A DNA stretch of 48,149 nt from Hyphomicrobiales bacterium (GTDB lineage Bacteria > Pseudomonadota > Alphaproteobacteria > Rhizobiales > Rhizobiaceae). The stretch is from assembly GCA_900468065.1 (NCBI GenBank), contig UBTA01000081.1:1-48149 (forward strand). Direction: 5' to 3'. How positions within the stretch are numbered: position 1 is the first letter of the stretch; every line of letters starts with the position of its first letter. The position numbers were made by a program, and so were the translations under genes. The notes beneath the pieces were generated by a model. That model was not told the origin of the DNA, did no database searches, and was given only the letters and a program-made list of their open reading frames with translations. Positions 25,437 through 35,051 of this stretch are shown here, one piece after another.

Positions 25437-25865
25437 ATGAATCATGATGTGTATCCAGACTATTATCTGACCGATATTCTGCGCTCGACGAAAACCATTG
25501 CCTTGGTTGGCGCATCACCCAATGCCGAGCGGCCGAGCCATCGCGTCATGGCGTTCCTGCTGCGCAAGGGCTACACGGTTTTTCCGGTCAATCCAGGCCA
25601 GGCCGGCAAGGAAATCCACGGTCAAAAGGTCTTTGCCACGCTTGCCGATATTCCCGAGCCGATCGACATGGTCGATGTTTTTCGGGCCGCAGATGCGCTC
25701 CCTGCTCTTGTCGATGAAATCCTTGCCCTGAAAATCCGGCCCAAATTCATCTGGGCGCAACTGGCCGTGCGCGACGACCAAGCTGCGGCAAAGGCTGAGG
25801 AAAATGGCATTCAGGTGGTGATGGACCGCTGCCCGGCGATCGAGTACCCGCGGTTGGTCGGCTGA
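25437..25865 (+). CDS. CoA-binding domain protein (YccU-like)
   Basis: This 142-residue protein is a single Rossmann-like CoA_binding_2 domain. It contains KTIALVGASPNAERPSHRVM, FLLRKGYTVFPVNPGQAGKE, VDVFRAADALPALVDE and GIQVVMDRCPAIEYPRL. Such stand-alone proteins bind CoA, but no reaction is known. It precedes the sulfhydrylase gene by 132 bp on the same strand; YccU-like genes often accompany such a gene in rhizobia, though this is recollection and not shown here. Confidence 0.85.
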   Translation: MNHDVYPDYYLTDILRSTKTIALVGASPNAERPSHRVMAFLLRKGYTVFPVNPGQAGKEIHGQKVFATLADIPEPIDMVDVFRAADALPALVDEILALKIRPKFIWAQLAVRDDQAAAKAEENGIQVVMDRCPAIEYPRLVG

Positions 25866-25997
25866 TTTTAAAGGCCGCGCGGCGGCGGTTTGGAATTCCT
25901 TGCTCGCCCGGCGCGCAAATCAGGCAAAACAGTCTTTGACCGCACGGTACCGCCTCTGAAATAGTGCGCCGAACTTGATTCAAGGGAGGACACATCC

Positions 25998-27278
25998 ATG
26001 ACGAACAAACCCGGTTTTAACACGCTCGCAATCCACGCAGGCGCCGCACCGGACCCAACCACCGGCGCACGGGCAACGCCGATCTACCAGACGACCAGCT
26101 TCGTTTTCAACGATACCGATCATGCCGCGTCGCTGTTCGGCCTGCAGGCGTTCGGCAATATCTATACCCGCATCATGAACCCGACCCAGGCGGTGCTCGA
26201 AGAGCGCGTTGCGGCCCTTGAAGGTGGCACGGCAGCGCTTGCCGTTGCCTCCGGCCATGCAGCCCAGCTTTTGGTCTTCCACGCGATCATGAGCCCCGGT
26301 GACAATTTCCTCGCAGCCAGGCAGCTCTATGGCGGCTCGGTCAACCAGTTCGGCAATGCCTTCAAGTCGTTCGACTGGCAGGTGCGCTGGGTGGATACCA
26401 ACGATATCGCCGCGTTCGAAAGCCAGATCGACGACCGGACCAAGGCGATCTTCATCGAGAGCCTTGCCAACCCGGGCGGCACGTTCGTCGATATCGCCGC
26501 CATCTCCGCCGTTGCCAAGAAGCATGGCCTGCCGCTGATCGTCGACAACACGATGGCCACACCCTACCTGATCCAGCCGATCGAGCACGGTGCCGATATC
26601 ATCGTGCATTCATTGACCAAGTTCATGGGCGGCCACGGCAATTCGATGGGCGGCGTCATCGTCGATGGCGGCACGTTCGACTGGTCGAAATCCGGCAAAT
26701 ACCCGATCCTGTCGGAACCGCGCCCGGAATATGCCGGCATGGTTCTGCATGCGACCTTCGGCAATTTCGCCTTTGCGATCGCTTGCCGTGTGCTTGGCCT
26801 GCGCGATTTCGGCCCGGCGATCTCGCCATTCAATGCCTTCCTGCTCCTGACCGGTATCGAGACGCTGCCGCTGCGCATGCAGCGCCATTGCGATAATGCG
26901 CTGGCCGTTGCCAAATGGCTCAGCGGCCATGAGAAGGTTGCCTGGGTGAAGTATGCCGGTCTTGAGAGTGATGCCAACCACACGCTGCAGCAGAAATACT
27001 CCAAGCGCGGTGCCGGCGCCGTCTTCACCTTCGGTCTGAAGGACGGTTACGAGGCCGGGAAGCGCTTTGTCGAGGGCCTCGAAATGGTCTCGCATCTGGC
27101 CAATATCGGCGACACCCGTTCGCTGGTGATCCACCCGGCTTCGACCACGCACCGGCAGTTGACGCCGGAACAGCAGACGGCTGCCGGCGCTGGCCCGGAA
27201 GTCGTTCGCCTGTCGGTCGGGATCGAGGATGTCGCCGACATCATCGCCGATCTCGAACAGTCGCTGGCAAAAGCCTGA
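25998..27278 (+). CDS. metY: O-acetylhomoserine sulfhydrylase (aminocarboxypropyltransferase)
   Basis: The 426-residue Cys/Met-metabolism PLP enzyme starts with FNTLAIHAGAAPDPTTGARA, has YTRIMNPTQAVLEERVAALE, and the cofactor lysine lies in VHSLTKFMGGHGNSMGG. The substrate-binding C terminus reads SLVIHPASTTHRQLTPEQ and VRLSVGIED. It should make homocysteine from O-acetylhomoserine and sulfide, the direct sulfhydrylation step of methionine synthesis. The length is typical of MetY and longer than cystathionine synthases. GGGAGG at 25984-25989 supports ATG 25998. No SAM-II riboswitch is evident upstream. Confidence 0.93.
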   Translation: MTNKPGFNTLAIHAGAAPDPTTGARATPIYQTTSFVFNDTDHAASLFGLQAFGNIYTRIMNPTQAVLEERVAALEGGTAALAVASGHAAQLLVFHAIMSPGDNFLAARQLYGGSVNQFGNAFKSFDWQVRWVDTNDIAAFESQIDDRTKAIFIESLANPGGTFVDIAAISAVAKKHGLPLIVDNTMATPYLIQPIEHGADIIVHSLTKFMGGHGNSMGGVIVDGGTFDWSKSGKYPILSEPRPEYAGMVLHATFGNFAFAIACRVLGLRDFGPAISPFNAFLLLTGIETLPLRMQRHCDNALAVAKWLSGHEKVAWVKYAGLESDANHTLQQKYSKRGAGAVFTFGLKDGYEAGKRFVEGLEMVSHLANIGDTRSLVIHPASTTHRQLTPEQQTAAGAGPEVVRLSVGIEDVADIIADLEQSLAKA

Positions 27279-27286
27279 TCCATCCA

Positions 27287-27312
27287 GAGATGGCCGGTTT
27301 GCCGGCCATCTC
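27287..27312 (+). terminator. Stem-loop after metY
   Basis: GAGATGGCCGG (27287-27297) and CCGGCCATCTC (27302-27312) form a perfect 11-bp stem with a TTTG loop, 8 bp after the metY stop. Only CTTGTCC follows, so the T-run is poor, but a terminator or transcript-stabilising role is likely. Confidence 0.6.
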
Positions 27313-27332
27313 CTTGTCCATCCGGAGTATTC

Positions 27333-27677
27333 ATGACCCACACGCTGATTTTCGACCCGGCGTCCATCGAGCCTGAAGCGGGCGCTCCTGCACCCGACAG
27401 GTTGATCTCCGGCGCGCCAAAATTCCGCACCTGGAATTTCGAGGAGGCCGAAGGCGGGATTTATGCCGGGATCTGGGAAGCGACGCCAGGCAAGTGGCGC
27501 ATCGTCTATGACGAATGGGAGTATTTCCATGTCCTTTCGGGGGTCTCGATCGTCACCGAAGACGGCGGTACCGTAACCCATCTGAAGGCCGGCGACAGCA
27601 TGATCCTCAGACCCGGCTTCAAGGGAACCTGGGAAGTGATTGAAACGACTCGCAAGGACTATGTCATTCGGGTTTAG
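27333..27677 (+). CDS. Cupin-domain protein (DUF861 type)
   Basis: The 114-residue protein is a small cupin of the DUF861 group. It shows WNFEEAEGGIYAGIWEATPG, WEYFHVLSGVSIVTEDGGTV and HLKAGDSMILRPGFKGTWEV. Related proteins include ureidoglycine aminohydrolase-like and sugar-binding cupins, but function here is unknown. The metal-binding histidines are reduced to one in the first motif. It lies between metY and the SDR gene on the same strand, with a hairpin ahead of it. Confidence 0.82.
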   Translation: MTHTLIFDPASIEPEAGAPAPDRLISGAPKFRTWNFEEAEGGIYAGIWEATPGKWRIVYDEWEYFHVLSGVSIVTEDGGTVTHLKAGDSMILRPGFKGTWEVIETTRKDYVIRV

Positions 27678-27749
27678 CCGTCCTATATCCGATGGGTAGG
27701 TTCCCCAAGGACGGCACTCGCCGTCTTATCCATCGTTAGGAGAAATCCA

Positions 27750-28595
27750 ATGCCTCAAGCCGACAAACCCGTCTGGTTCATCACCGGCTGCTCGACCGGT
27801 TTTGGCCGCGAACTGGCACAGCAGACGTTGTCGCTGGGCTATCCGACCGTCGTGACTGCCCGCAATCCGGCGCAGGTCGAAGATCTCGTCAAGGGCAACG
27901 ACGACAAGGCTCTGGCCTTGAAGCTCGATGTCACCAAGCCGCAAGAGGTCGATGCCGCAGTCAAGGCAGCCCTTGCCCGTTTCGGCCGCATCGACGTGCT
28001 CGTCAACAATGCCGGTATCGGCTATTTCGGCTCGGTCGAGGAAAGCGAACTGGACGAAGTCCGGCGCATGTTCGAAATCAATGTCTGGGGGCTTGCCGCG
28101 ATGACGAGGGCAGTCCTGCCCGCCATGCGCAAGCAGCGCTCCGGCACCGTTGTCAACATATCCTCGATCGGCGGCATTCGTGGCGGACCAGCCGTCGGCT
28201 TCTACAACGCAACGAAGTTTGCCGTCGAAGGCCTGTCCGAGGCTTTGTCGCTTGAGACGGCGCCGCTCGGCATCAAGGTTCTTCTGGTCGAGCCCAGCGG
28301 TTTTCGAACCGATTGGGCCGGGCGATCGGCCAACGAAGCACCCCAGACGATCGACGACTATCGTGATACGGCGGGCAAGAACGCCTCGGTCATTCGTGAA
28401 CGCAGCGGCAAGCAGGCCGGTGATCCGGAGCGCGCCGTCAAAGCCATCATCCAGGCTGTCGAAGCCGAAAACCCGCCGCTACGCCTGCTTTTGGGCAAGG
28501 CGGCGCTGGCGGGCGGCCGCGCCAAGATCGAGACGCTGCGCCGCGATTTCGAAGCCTGGTCCAATGTGACGGAAGGGGCAGATTTTCCGGAGTGA
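27750..28595 (+). CDS. Short-chain dehydrogenase/reductase
   Basis: The 281-residue classical SDR has the cofactor motif TGCSTGFG near residue 12, VLVNNAGIGYFG, the catalytic serine in VVNISSIGG, and the YNATK tyrosine-lysine pair. It contains DVTK at the position for NADPH/NAD ribose contacts. The substrate is not predictable; the longer C terminus (NASVIRERSGKQAGDPERAV) is typical of a large group of bacterial oxidoreductases of this length. AGGAGA upstream supports ATG 27750. It converges on the cytochrome P450 gene. Confidence 0.9.
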   Translation: MPQADKPVWFITGCSTGFGRELAQQTLSLGYPTVVTARNPAQVEDLVKGNDDKALALKLDVTKPQEVDAAVKAALARFGRIDVLVNNAGIGYFGSVEESELDEVRRMFEINVWGLAAMTRAVLPAMRKQRSGTVVNISSIGGIRGGPAVGFYNATKFAVEGLSEALSLETAPLGIKVLLVEPSGFRTDWAGRSANEAPQTIDDYRDTAGKNASVIRERSGKQAGDPERAVKAIIQAVEAENPPLRLLLGKAALAGGRAKIETLRRDFEAWSNVTEGADFPE

Positions 28596-28602
28596 AAATG
28601 AT

Positions 28603-28624
28603 GGCGCGGCGTAATTGCCGCGCC
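28603..28624. terminator. Hairpin between convergent SDR and P450 genes
   Basis: GGCGCGGC (28603-28610) pairs with GCCGCGCC (28617-28624) around GTAATT. It lies between the two convergent stops. There is no T-run, so it is only a possible terminator. Confidence 0.4.
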
Positions 28625-28631
28625 GCTTAGC

Positions 28632-29879
28632 CTACCATTCCAATTCCAGCCGCTCCAGTCCGTGGAAATGATAGCTGTCCTTGACCTGCGGTTCGGCCGC
28701 AAGTCTTAGACCCGGCAGCCGCTCGAACAGGATCGGTAGCGAGAGTTTCAATTCCAGCCGCGCAAGCGGCGCGCCGATGCAGAAATGCACGCCGGCGCCG
28801 AAGGAGACATGGGCGCCTTCGTTTCTCTCTGGGCGGAAGCTCAAGGGATCGGAGAATTTCGTCGGATCGACATTGGCCGCACCCAGCAGAAGACCGATTT
28901 TGTCACCTTTTTTCAGGCTGATGCCGTCTTCGAGTTCGATGTCGGAGAGGGCATAACGCTGGAAAATGTGCAGTGGCGCAGCATAGCGCATCGTTTCTTC
29001 GATGGTCCGTTCGGTGGCCGTGTCGCTGGAAAACACGTCTTTTGCTGATGTGCCGGTTTCAAGCAGGGTGCGCACGGCATTGCCAAGCTGATGCACTGTG
29101 GCTTCATGTCCGGCATTGAGCAGCAGCACCGCGGTCGAAATCAGTTCGTCGTCGGACAGCCGTTCGCCGTCCTTTTCGGTGGTGATCATATGGGTCAACA
29201 GATCGTCGGCAGGATTTTGGCGCTTCCAGTCGATGATGCCCTTCAGGTAATCGGCAAACTCGGCCGAGGCCTGGTTGGCATCATGTTCGGTCTCAACCGT
29301 CGGATTGAACACATACATCTTCACCATGCGATGCGACCAGTCCAGCAGCTTCGGCGCCATCTCCAGCGGTACGCCAAGCATGCGGGCGATGACTGTGACG
29401 GGAACGATTTCCGCATAGGTCTTCAGAAGCTCGACCTGACCGTCCTTCTCGAAACCGTCGATCAGGGAATGCGACAGGGCGGCGATTTCCGGCTTCAGCT
29501 GTTCGATCTGGCGCGAGACGAAGGCGCGGTTGACCAGCGTGCGCAGCCGCGTATGCGCCGGCGGCTCAAGTTCGAGCAGGGAATAGGCCTCCAGCCGGTC
29601 GAAATCTGCCAGATGCGGTTTGGGCTCCGGCAGGTTCAACTCTTCGCGGGTTGCCACATGCAGGATCTGCCGGCCGAAGCGGCGATCGCGCAGCAGGCTG
29701 TTCACCTGGTCATAACCGGCAAAATACCATTGCTGCTGCTCCTCCCAGAAGAATGACGGACATTGTGCATGCAGGGCAGCGTAGGCGGCCAGCGGGTTCC
29801 TGTAGAAGTCTGGATCGCGAACGTCGATGCTGGCGGTGCGGGTCGAAGGCGTGATGGAAATGGTTGATGGTGCGGGCAT
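28632..29879 (-). CDS. Cytochrome P450
   Basis: This soluble bacterial P450 of 415 residues has the heme-thiolate loop FGAGVHFCIGAPLARLELKL, the ExxR region ETMRYAAPLHIFQRYA, and the I-helix LLNAGHEATVHQLGNAV. In that helix AGHEAT replaces the common AGHETT, shifting the oxygen-activating threonine by one. It should hydroxylate a small hydrophobic substrate with ferredoxin-type electron donors, none of which is encoded nearby. It is divergent from the endonuclease/phosphatase gene. Confidence 0.94.
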   Translation of the reverse strand: MPAPSTISITPSTRTASIDVRDPDFYRNPLAAYAALHAQCPSFFWEEQQQWYFAGYDQVNSLLRDRRFGRQILHVATREELNLPEPKPHLADFDRLEAYSLLELEPPAHTRLRTLVNRAFVSRQIEQLKPEIAALSHSLIDGFEKDGQVELLKTYAEIVPVTVIARMLGVPLEMAPKLLDWSHRMVKMYVFNPTVETEHDANQASAEFADYLKGIIDWKRQNPADDLLTHMITTEKDGERLSDDELISTAVLLLNAGHEATVHQLGNAVRTLLETGTSAKDVFSSDTATERTIEETMRYAAPLHIFQRYALSDIELEDGISLKKGDKIGLLLGAANVDPTKFSDPLSFRPERNEGAHVSFGAGVHFCIGAPLARLELKLSLPILFERLPGLRLAAEPQVKDSYHFHGLERLELEW

Positions 29880-30094
29880 GTTGCATTCTCACAGGATGAA
29901 ATGGCGGACTACGCAGCTGATTTATTGTGAGTGCAGGGCGCCCGACAAGGAGATTGTCTGGCCGCCACCAGATTTTGCTACCCGCAAAATCATGGCCCAG
30001 GTGGCGAAAAACATGCTTATGCCGGATACTGCTTGCCTTGCGGTGCGACATCTCTATGTCTTGGGTGATGAACGGCAACGACCAGAGAGAGACT

Positions 30095-30943
30095 ATGGCT
30101 TCGTCGCATACCAGCCTGTCACAGGGCATTCTGGCCGCCATCCGCGGAAAGCGCGTGTCGCTTGCGGGAAGGGATCCGGCAGGCGAACGCGGCGATACGG
30201 TGATCGCCTCTTACAACATCCACAAATGCGTCGGCACCGACAATCGCTTCGACCCCGGCCGCACCACCGACGTGATCAGCGAAATCGGTGCCGACATCAT
30301 CGCGCTGCAGGAGGCCGACCAGCGGTTTGGTGAACGGGCAGGGCTGCTCGACCTTGAACGGCTGCATCGTGACTGTCACCTGATCGCGGTGCCGATCGCA
30401 GCCTTCTCCGCCAAGGGGCATGGCTGGCACGGCAATGTGCTTCTGCTTCGCGAGGGTGCTGTCGCCAAGGTCCATCAGTTGAAGCTGCCCGGCGTCGAGC
30501 CGCGTGGCGCGCTGGTCGTCGATCTCGATCTGAAGGCCGGACCGCTGCGCATCATCGCCGCCCATTTCGGACTGCTGCGGCATTCGCGTGCCCGCCAGGC
30601 GGAGGCGATCATCGCCGCCATCAGCGAGGCGGAAGAGCGGCCGACGCTGCTGATCGGCGATCTCAACGAGTGGCGGATGGGCCGCCGTTCGGCGCTGAGT
30701 TCACTCAGCCCCATCTTTGATCATGCCGCAACGGCGGTGCCGAGTTTCCCCTCGCGCTTTCCTTTGCTGGCGCTCGACCGGGTGATGGGCAGCCCGCACA
30801 ATCTGGTCACCGCCGTCGAGGTGCACAACACGCCGCTCTCGCGCGTCGCTTCCGATCATCTGCCGATCAAGGCCTATATCGATCTCAAGGCCGCGCTTGG
30901 TGGGGGAAATCCGATCGAAGCGGTTTCCGCTGCTCAACCATGA
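30095..30943 (+). CDS. Endonuclease/exonuclease/phosphatase (EEP) family protein
   Basis: The core domain carries the EEP motifs VIASYNIHKCVGTD, IIALQEADQRFG, LLIGDLNEWRMGRR and the final ASDHLPIKAYIDL. The catalytic aspartate and histidine are present. Family members cut DNA or hydrolyse phosphodiesters and phospholipid head groups. The next gene, 18 bp downstream, is a phospholipase D-like protein, so a role in phospholipid turnover is possible. ATG 30095 has GAGAGAGA upstream; ATG 30068 or 30056 in frame are alternatives. Confidence 0.85.
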   Translation: MASSHTSLSQGILAAIRGKRVSLAGRDPAGERGDTVIASYNIHKCVGTDNRFDPGRTTDVISEIGADIIALQEADQRFGERAGLLDLERLHRDCHLIAVPIAAFSAKGHGWHGNVLLLREGAVAKVHQLKLPGVEPRGALVVDLDLKAGPLRIIAAHFGLLRHSRARQAEAIIAAISEAEERPTLLIGDLNEWRMGRRSALSSLSPIFDHAATAVPSFPSRFPLLALDRVMGSPHNLVTAVEVHNTPLSRVASDHLPIKAYIDLKAALGGGNPIEAVSAAQP

Positions 30944-30961
30944 CCAGCAGGTCGTCATAGC

Positions 30962-32521
30962 ATGCGTGCCCATATCGTCGCTCTGTCCGCTTCTGTATTC
31001 GGCCTGCTGGCGCTGTTTGCCGTCTACACCTATGGCCGTTTCGGGCGCCGGCTTCAGGGGCCGGCATCCACTGCTCTGCAGCCGCAAGGGGACCAGACGG
31101 AACTTGATCGGCTGGCAGCGCCCTTTTTGGAGAAACATACCGGCCTCAACGGAATTTCGCTGATCTCCGATAACATGGCTGCTTTTGCGCTGAGAGCCGT
31201 ATCGGCGCGCAGGGCGGGCCGCAGCCTCGATCTGCAATATTATTACTGGAAGAACGATCTGACCGGGCGGATGCTGATACGGGAAGTGCTGGCGGCAGCC
31301 GATCGCGGCGTCCGGGTGCGGCTGCTCCTCGATGATATCAATGCCGGCCTGCACGACCGCATGTGTCTGGCGCTTGATGGTCATGAAAATATCGAGGTGC
31401 GGCTGTTCAATCCAAGCCGGGCGCGCACCGATCGCTTCAAGCGCGGCCTGGAAATGATGATGCGGCCCTTTCGGGCGACGCGGCGCATGCACAACAAGCA
31501 ATGGATCGCCGATGGCCGCCTGGTGATCGCCGGCGGCCGCAACATCGGTGACGCTTATTTCGACGCGGATGAACAGTCGAATTTTCGCGATCTCGACGTC
31601 TGGATGCTGGGGCCTGTCGCCGACGATGCATCGACCGTCTTCGACCGTTACTGGAACAGCGCGGTCGTGGTGCCGATCGGTTCTCTGCGTACCCCGCGGG
31701 CCCATTATCTGCCGGCTTTCAGGGGGAAGCTTGAGACTATCGCGGCGACGCCGGGTGGCCGGCATTATCTGGCCCATGTCGATAAGGTGATACCCGGCGA
31801 TGCCCTGTTGCCGGCCGAGACGGTGCTGCATTGGACAAGCGCTGCCATGCTGGTGTCGGATCCGCCGGAAAAGGCGTTTCTGCAGAAGCGCAACAACTGG
31901 GTCATGCGCGAACTGATGCCGGCCTTGACATCGGCGCAGCATGGCGTGCGGGTGATTTCCCCCTATTTCATTCCCGGTGCGCAAGGGATTGCCGAAATCT
32001 CGCGGCTAGTGCAGCGGCAGGTCAAGGTCGAGGTGCTGACCAATTCGCTGGCCGCCACTGACGTCGCTGCAGTCCACGGCGCCTACGCCAATTACCGCAA
32101 GGCGCTTCTGAGAGGTGGGGCGGTCCTGTTCGAACTGAAGGCGACGCACGAATTCGGCGATCCGCAGCGGATGTCGCTGTTCGGCTCGCGCGGCGCCAGC
32201 CTGCATACCAAGGCTTTCACCGTCGATGGGAAAACCGGCTTTGTCGGCTCGATGAATTTCGATCCCCGCTCTGCGTCTCTGAATACGGAAATGGGCGTGC
32301 TCTTCACCCATCCGGAACTGGTGAAGGAGGTCGAAGCGATTTTCGATGCGGAAACCAGCCCTGAAAACAGCTTCCGCCTGTCGCTCGAAAAGGGACGTCT
32401 GCGCTGGCACGACCGGCAAGGCGATGAGCAGCGCGTCCTTCGCCGCGAACCGGAAGCTGGTTTCTGGCGTCGCCTGACGGCGGGGATTATCGGCATTTTG
32501 CCGATCGAATCGCAGCTTTGA
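30962..32521 (+). CDS. Phospholipase D-like / cardiolipin synthase family protein
   Basis: The 519-residue protein has an N-terminal membrane segment (IVALSASVFGLLALFAVYTY) and two HKD motifs. They are HNKQWIADGRLVIAGGRNIG near residue 177 and HTKAFTVDGKTGFVGSMNF near 418. Both carry the histidine, lysine and aspartate needed for the phosphatidyl-histidine mechanism. It probably acts on membrane phospholipids on the periplasmic side. It follows the EEP gene by 18 bp and would be cotranscribed with it. Confidence 0.9.
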   Translation: MRAHIVALSASVFGLLALFAVYTYGRFGRRLQGPASTALQPQGDQTELDRLAAPFLEKHTGLNGISLISDNMAAFALRAVSARRAGRSLDLQYYYWKNDLTGRMLIREVLAAADRGVRVRLLLDDINAGLHDRMCLALDGHENIEVRLFNPSRARTDRFKRGLEMMMRPFRATRRMHNKQWIADGRLVIAGGRNIGDAYFDADEQSNFRDLDVWMLGPVADDASTVFDRYWNSAVVVPIGSLRTPRAHYLPAFRGKLETIAATPGGRHYLAHVDKVIPGDALLPAETVLHWTSAAMLVSDPPEKAFLQKRNNWVMRELMPALTSAQHGVRVISPYFIPGAQGIAEISRLVQRQVKVEVLTNSLAATDVAAVHGAYANYRKALLRGGAVLFELKATHEFGDPQRMSLFGSRGASLHTKAFTVDGKTGFVGSMNFDPRSASLNTEMGVLFTHPELVKEVEAIFDAETSPENSFRLSLEKGRLRWHDRQGDEQRVLRREPEAGFWRRLTAGIIGILPIESQL

Positions 32522-32689
32522 TCCGCATTTACCGATTTTTCACTCAGAATGCGCCAAAGCCTGTGTGGAAAAGGAAAAATGGCCGATTGCCCCTATCCTG
32601 ACAGTTAGAACCCGCTAAAGGATCGACCGACGCTTGGCGTGGCAACGTTCCGGTCTGGGACGTGTATTAACGTTATGAAGACTTCGCGA

Positions 32690-32719
32690 CTTGAAGTCGG
32701 GTACTTGGACACTCTATGT
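32690..32719 (+). promoter_or_regulatory. Heat-shock-like promoter of clpP
   Basis: CTTGAAG at 32690-32696 and CTATGT at 32714-32719 are 17 bp apart, with transcription expected near 32727. CTTGAA is the alphaproteobacterial RpoH -35 and CTATNT fits its -10; it also resembles a weak sigma-70 promoter. Confidence 0.5.
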
Positions 32720-32791
32720 ATGGACAAGAGATATTCCCGATGATTCCCGGTGTGCAAAAGGGTTTGTGCGCCAGATAGACAAAGGTTTGAC

Positions 32792-33424
32792 ATGAGAAAT
32801 CCCGTTGATACCGCTATGGCTCTGGTGCCGATGGTCGTTGAACAGACCAATCGCGGCGAGCGCTCCTACGATATCTTTTCGCGTCTCCTGAAAGAGCGCA
32901 TCATCTTTTTGACGGGTCCTGTGGAAGACCACATGGCAACGCTGATCTGCGCCCAGTTGCTGTTCCTCGAGGCCGAAAATCCCAAGAAGGAAATTGCCCT
33001 CTACATCAATTCACCGGGCGGCGTCGTCACCGCCGGCATGGCGATCTATGACACGATGCAGTTCATCAAGCCGGCTGTTTCGACATTGTGCGTCGGTCAG
33101 GCTGCATCCATGGGCTCGCTGCTTCTGGCCGCCGGCCACAAGGACATGCGCTTTGCGACGCCGAACGCCCGCATCATGGTTCACCAGCCGTCCGGCGGCT
33201 TCCAGGGCCAGGCATCCGACATCGAACGGCATGCCCGCGATATCCTGAAAATGAAGCGCCGCCTCAATGAAGTTTACGTCAAGCACACTGGCAGGACTTT
33301 GGAAGAGGTTGAACAGACGCTTGATCGTGACCACTTTATGACTGCGGACGAAGCGCTGAGCTGGGGTGTCGTCGACAAGGTCATCACCTCCCGTGAGGCT
33401 ATGGAAGCCGCCGCCGAGGCATGA
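32792..33424 (+). CDS. clpP: ATP-dependent Clp protease proteolytic subunit
   Basis: ClpP forms the tetradecameric proteolytic chamber for ClpX and ClpA. The 210-residue protein has the catalytic triad S106 (GQAASMGS), H131 (IMVHQPSGG) and D180 (LDRDHFM), in the spacing of the E. coli enzyme. ATG 32792 ([18 protein letters not shown]) matches known starts, including the short propeptide-like leader. clpX follows after 302 bp with its own regulatory region. Confidence 0.98.
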   Translation: MRNPVDTAMALVPMVVEQTNRGERSYDIFSRLLKERIIFLTGPVEDHMATLICAQLLFLEAENPKKEIALYINSPGGVVTAGMAIYDTMQFIKPAVSTLCVGQAASMGSLLLAAGHKDMRFATPNARIMVHQPSGGFQGQASDIERHARDILKMKRRLNEVYVKHTGRTLEEVEQTLDRDHFMTADEALSWGVVDKVITSREAMEAAAEA

Positions 33425-33726
33425 AATCAAGCTTTTGTGTGCGGATAGATGCATTTGTGACACAATTGTAACTCTCTTAGGGCTTTATCCGCAGGCCAAA
33501 GCCGTTAATATCGACCGTTAATGCTATGTTGAAGTTTGAAGTCCTAGCATTCGGTATTCGGTGGGAGATTCGTTGCTGCCGGACATCAAACATGGTTGTT
33601 TGAAGCCGGTTCGTACTCCCGAAAGCGCCGTCATTTTGCGCGATCAACGCGGAGAAATGTGCGGAGCGGGTTGAGTAGTCCGTTTCACCTTATCTGAGGT
33701 GTCCGGCGTGCTGGAAGGAAAGTGAT
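33425..33726. other. clpP-clpX intergenic region
   Basis: These 302 bp hold no gene. I see an ACAATTGT palindrome at 33462-33469, a direct repeat CCGTTAAT at 33502-33509 and 33515-33522, and a 7-bp hairpin TCAAACA/TGTTTGA at 33586-33603. No promoter stands out clearly, although clpX probably has its own. Confidence 0.5.
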
Positions 33727-35004
33727 ATGAGCAAGGTCAGCGGTAGCAACGGCGGTGACTCCAAGAATACCCTATACTGCTCCTTCTGTGGAAAGAGCCA
33801 GCACGAGGTCCGCAAGCTGATTGCCGGACCGACAGTGTTCATCTGCGATGAATGCGTCGAACTCTGCATGGATATTATCCGCGAAGAGAACAAGACATCG
33901 ATGGTCAAGTCCCGCGATGGCGTTCCGACGCCACAGGAGATCATCAAGGTTCTCGACGAATACGTTATTGGCCAGCAACAGGCCAAGCGCATCCTGTCGG
34001 TTGCTGTCCACAATCACTACAAGCGTCTGGCGCATTCCGCGAAGGGAAGCGACATTGAGCTTGCAAAGTCGAATATCATGCTCGTCGGCCCGACCGGTTG
34101 CGGTAAGACCTATCTGGCCCAGACGCTGGCGCGCATCATCGATGTGCCGTTCACGATGGCCGATGCCACGACGCTCACCGAAGCCGGTTATGTCGGCGAA
34201 GACGTCGAGAACATCATTCTGAAGCTGTTGCAGTCGGCCGATTACAATGTCGAGCGTGCGCAGCGTGGCATCGTCTATATCGACGAAGTCGACAAGATCT
34301 CGCGCAAGTCCGACAATCCGTCGATCACCAGGGACGTTTCGGGCGAGGGCGTGCAGCAGGCACTGCTGAAGATCATGGAAGGCACGGTCGCATCCGTTCC
34401 TCCGCAGGGCGGCCGCAAGCATCCGCAGCAGGAATTCCTGCAGGTTGACACGACCAACATCCTGTTCATCTGCGGCGGCGCGTTTGCCGGCCTCGACAAG
34501 ATCATTTCGGCGCGTGGCGAAAAGACTTCGATCGGCTTTGGCGCTTCGGTGAAGTCGCCGGAAGATCGCCGCGTCGGCGAAGTCCTGCGCGAACTGGAAC
34601 CGGAAGATCTGGTAAAGTTTGGCCTCATCCCGGAATTCATCGGCCGTCTGCCCGTTCTGGCAACGCTCGAGGATCTCGACGAGCCGGCCCTGATCCAGAT
34701 TCTGTCGGAACCGAAGAACGCGCTGATCAAGCAGTACCAGCGCCTGTTCGAGATGGAAGATGTGGAATTGACGTTCCACGAGGATGCGCTGCGCGAAATC
34801 GCCAAGCGCGCCATCATCCGCAAGACCGGCGCCCGCGGCCTGCGCTCGATCATGGAAAAGATCCTGCTCGACACGATGTTCGAATTGCCGACGCTGGAAG
34901 GCGTTCGCGAAGTGGTCATCTCCGACGAAGTGGTCAAGGGTTCGGCCCGTCCGCTCTACATCTACTCTGAGCGCTCGGAAGAGAAGGCCAACGTTTCGGC
35001 GTGA
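33727..35004 (+). CDS. clpX: ATP-dependent Clp protease ATP-binding subunit ClpX
   Basis: The 425-residue AAA+ unfoldase has the N-terminal zinc-binding domain (C18, C21, C40, C43) that binds adaptors. The Walker A GPTGCGKT and Walker [11 protein letters not shown] are intact, and an IGF loop (SIGFGASV) docks to ClpP. The pore loop and sensor II region [12 protein letters not shown] are intact. It unfolds ssrA-tagged and other substrates. It ends at a strong terminator and is flanked by clpP and lon as in most proteobacteria. Confidence 0.99.
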   Translation: MSKVSGSNGGDSKNTLYCSFCGKSQHEVRKLIAGPTVFICDECVELCMDIIREENKTSMVKSRDGVPTPQEIIKVLDEYVIGQQQAKRILSVAVHNHYKRLAHSAKGSDIELAKSNIMLVGPTGCGKTYLAQTLARIIDVPFTMADATTLTEAGYVGEDVENIILKLLQSADYNVERAQRGIVYIDEVDKISRKSDNPSITRDVSGEGVQQALLKIMEGTVASVPPQGGRKHPQQEFLQVDTTNILFICGGAFAGLDKIISARGEKTSIGFGASVKSPEDRRVGEVLRELEPEDLVKFGLIPEFIGRLPVLATLEDLDEPALIQILSEPKNALIKQYQRLFEMEDVELTFHEDALREIAKRAIIRKTGARGLRSIMEKILLDTMFELPTLEGVREVVISDEVVKGSARPLYIYSERSEEKANVSA

Positions 35005-35021
35005 TCGGAACGGTATTTTTC

Positions 35022-35051
35022 AAAAAGGCCCGCCATGTGCGGGCCTTTTTT
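35022..35051 (+). terminator. Intrinsic terminator of clpX
   Basis: AAAAAGGCCCG (35022-35032) pairs with CGGGCCTTTTT (35040-35050) around CCATGTG, ending in six T. It starts 17 bp after the clpX stop. Confidence 0.9.

Noticed and set aside
25866-25997. Search for a SAM-II riboswitch before metY
   Set aside because: The conserved SAM-II core and pseudoknot pairing are not present in this 132-bp gap; only a weak promoter-like pair (TTGACC and AAATAG) is seen.
33505-33521. CtrA box (TTAA-N7-TTAA) upstream of clpX
   Set aside because: The two TTAA motifs are 9 bp apart, not 7.
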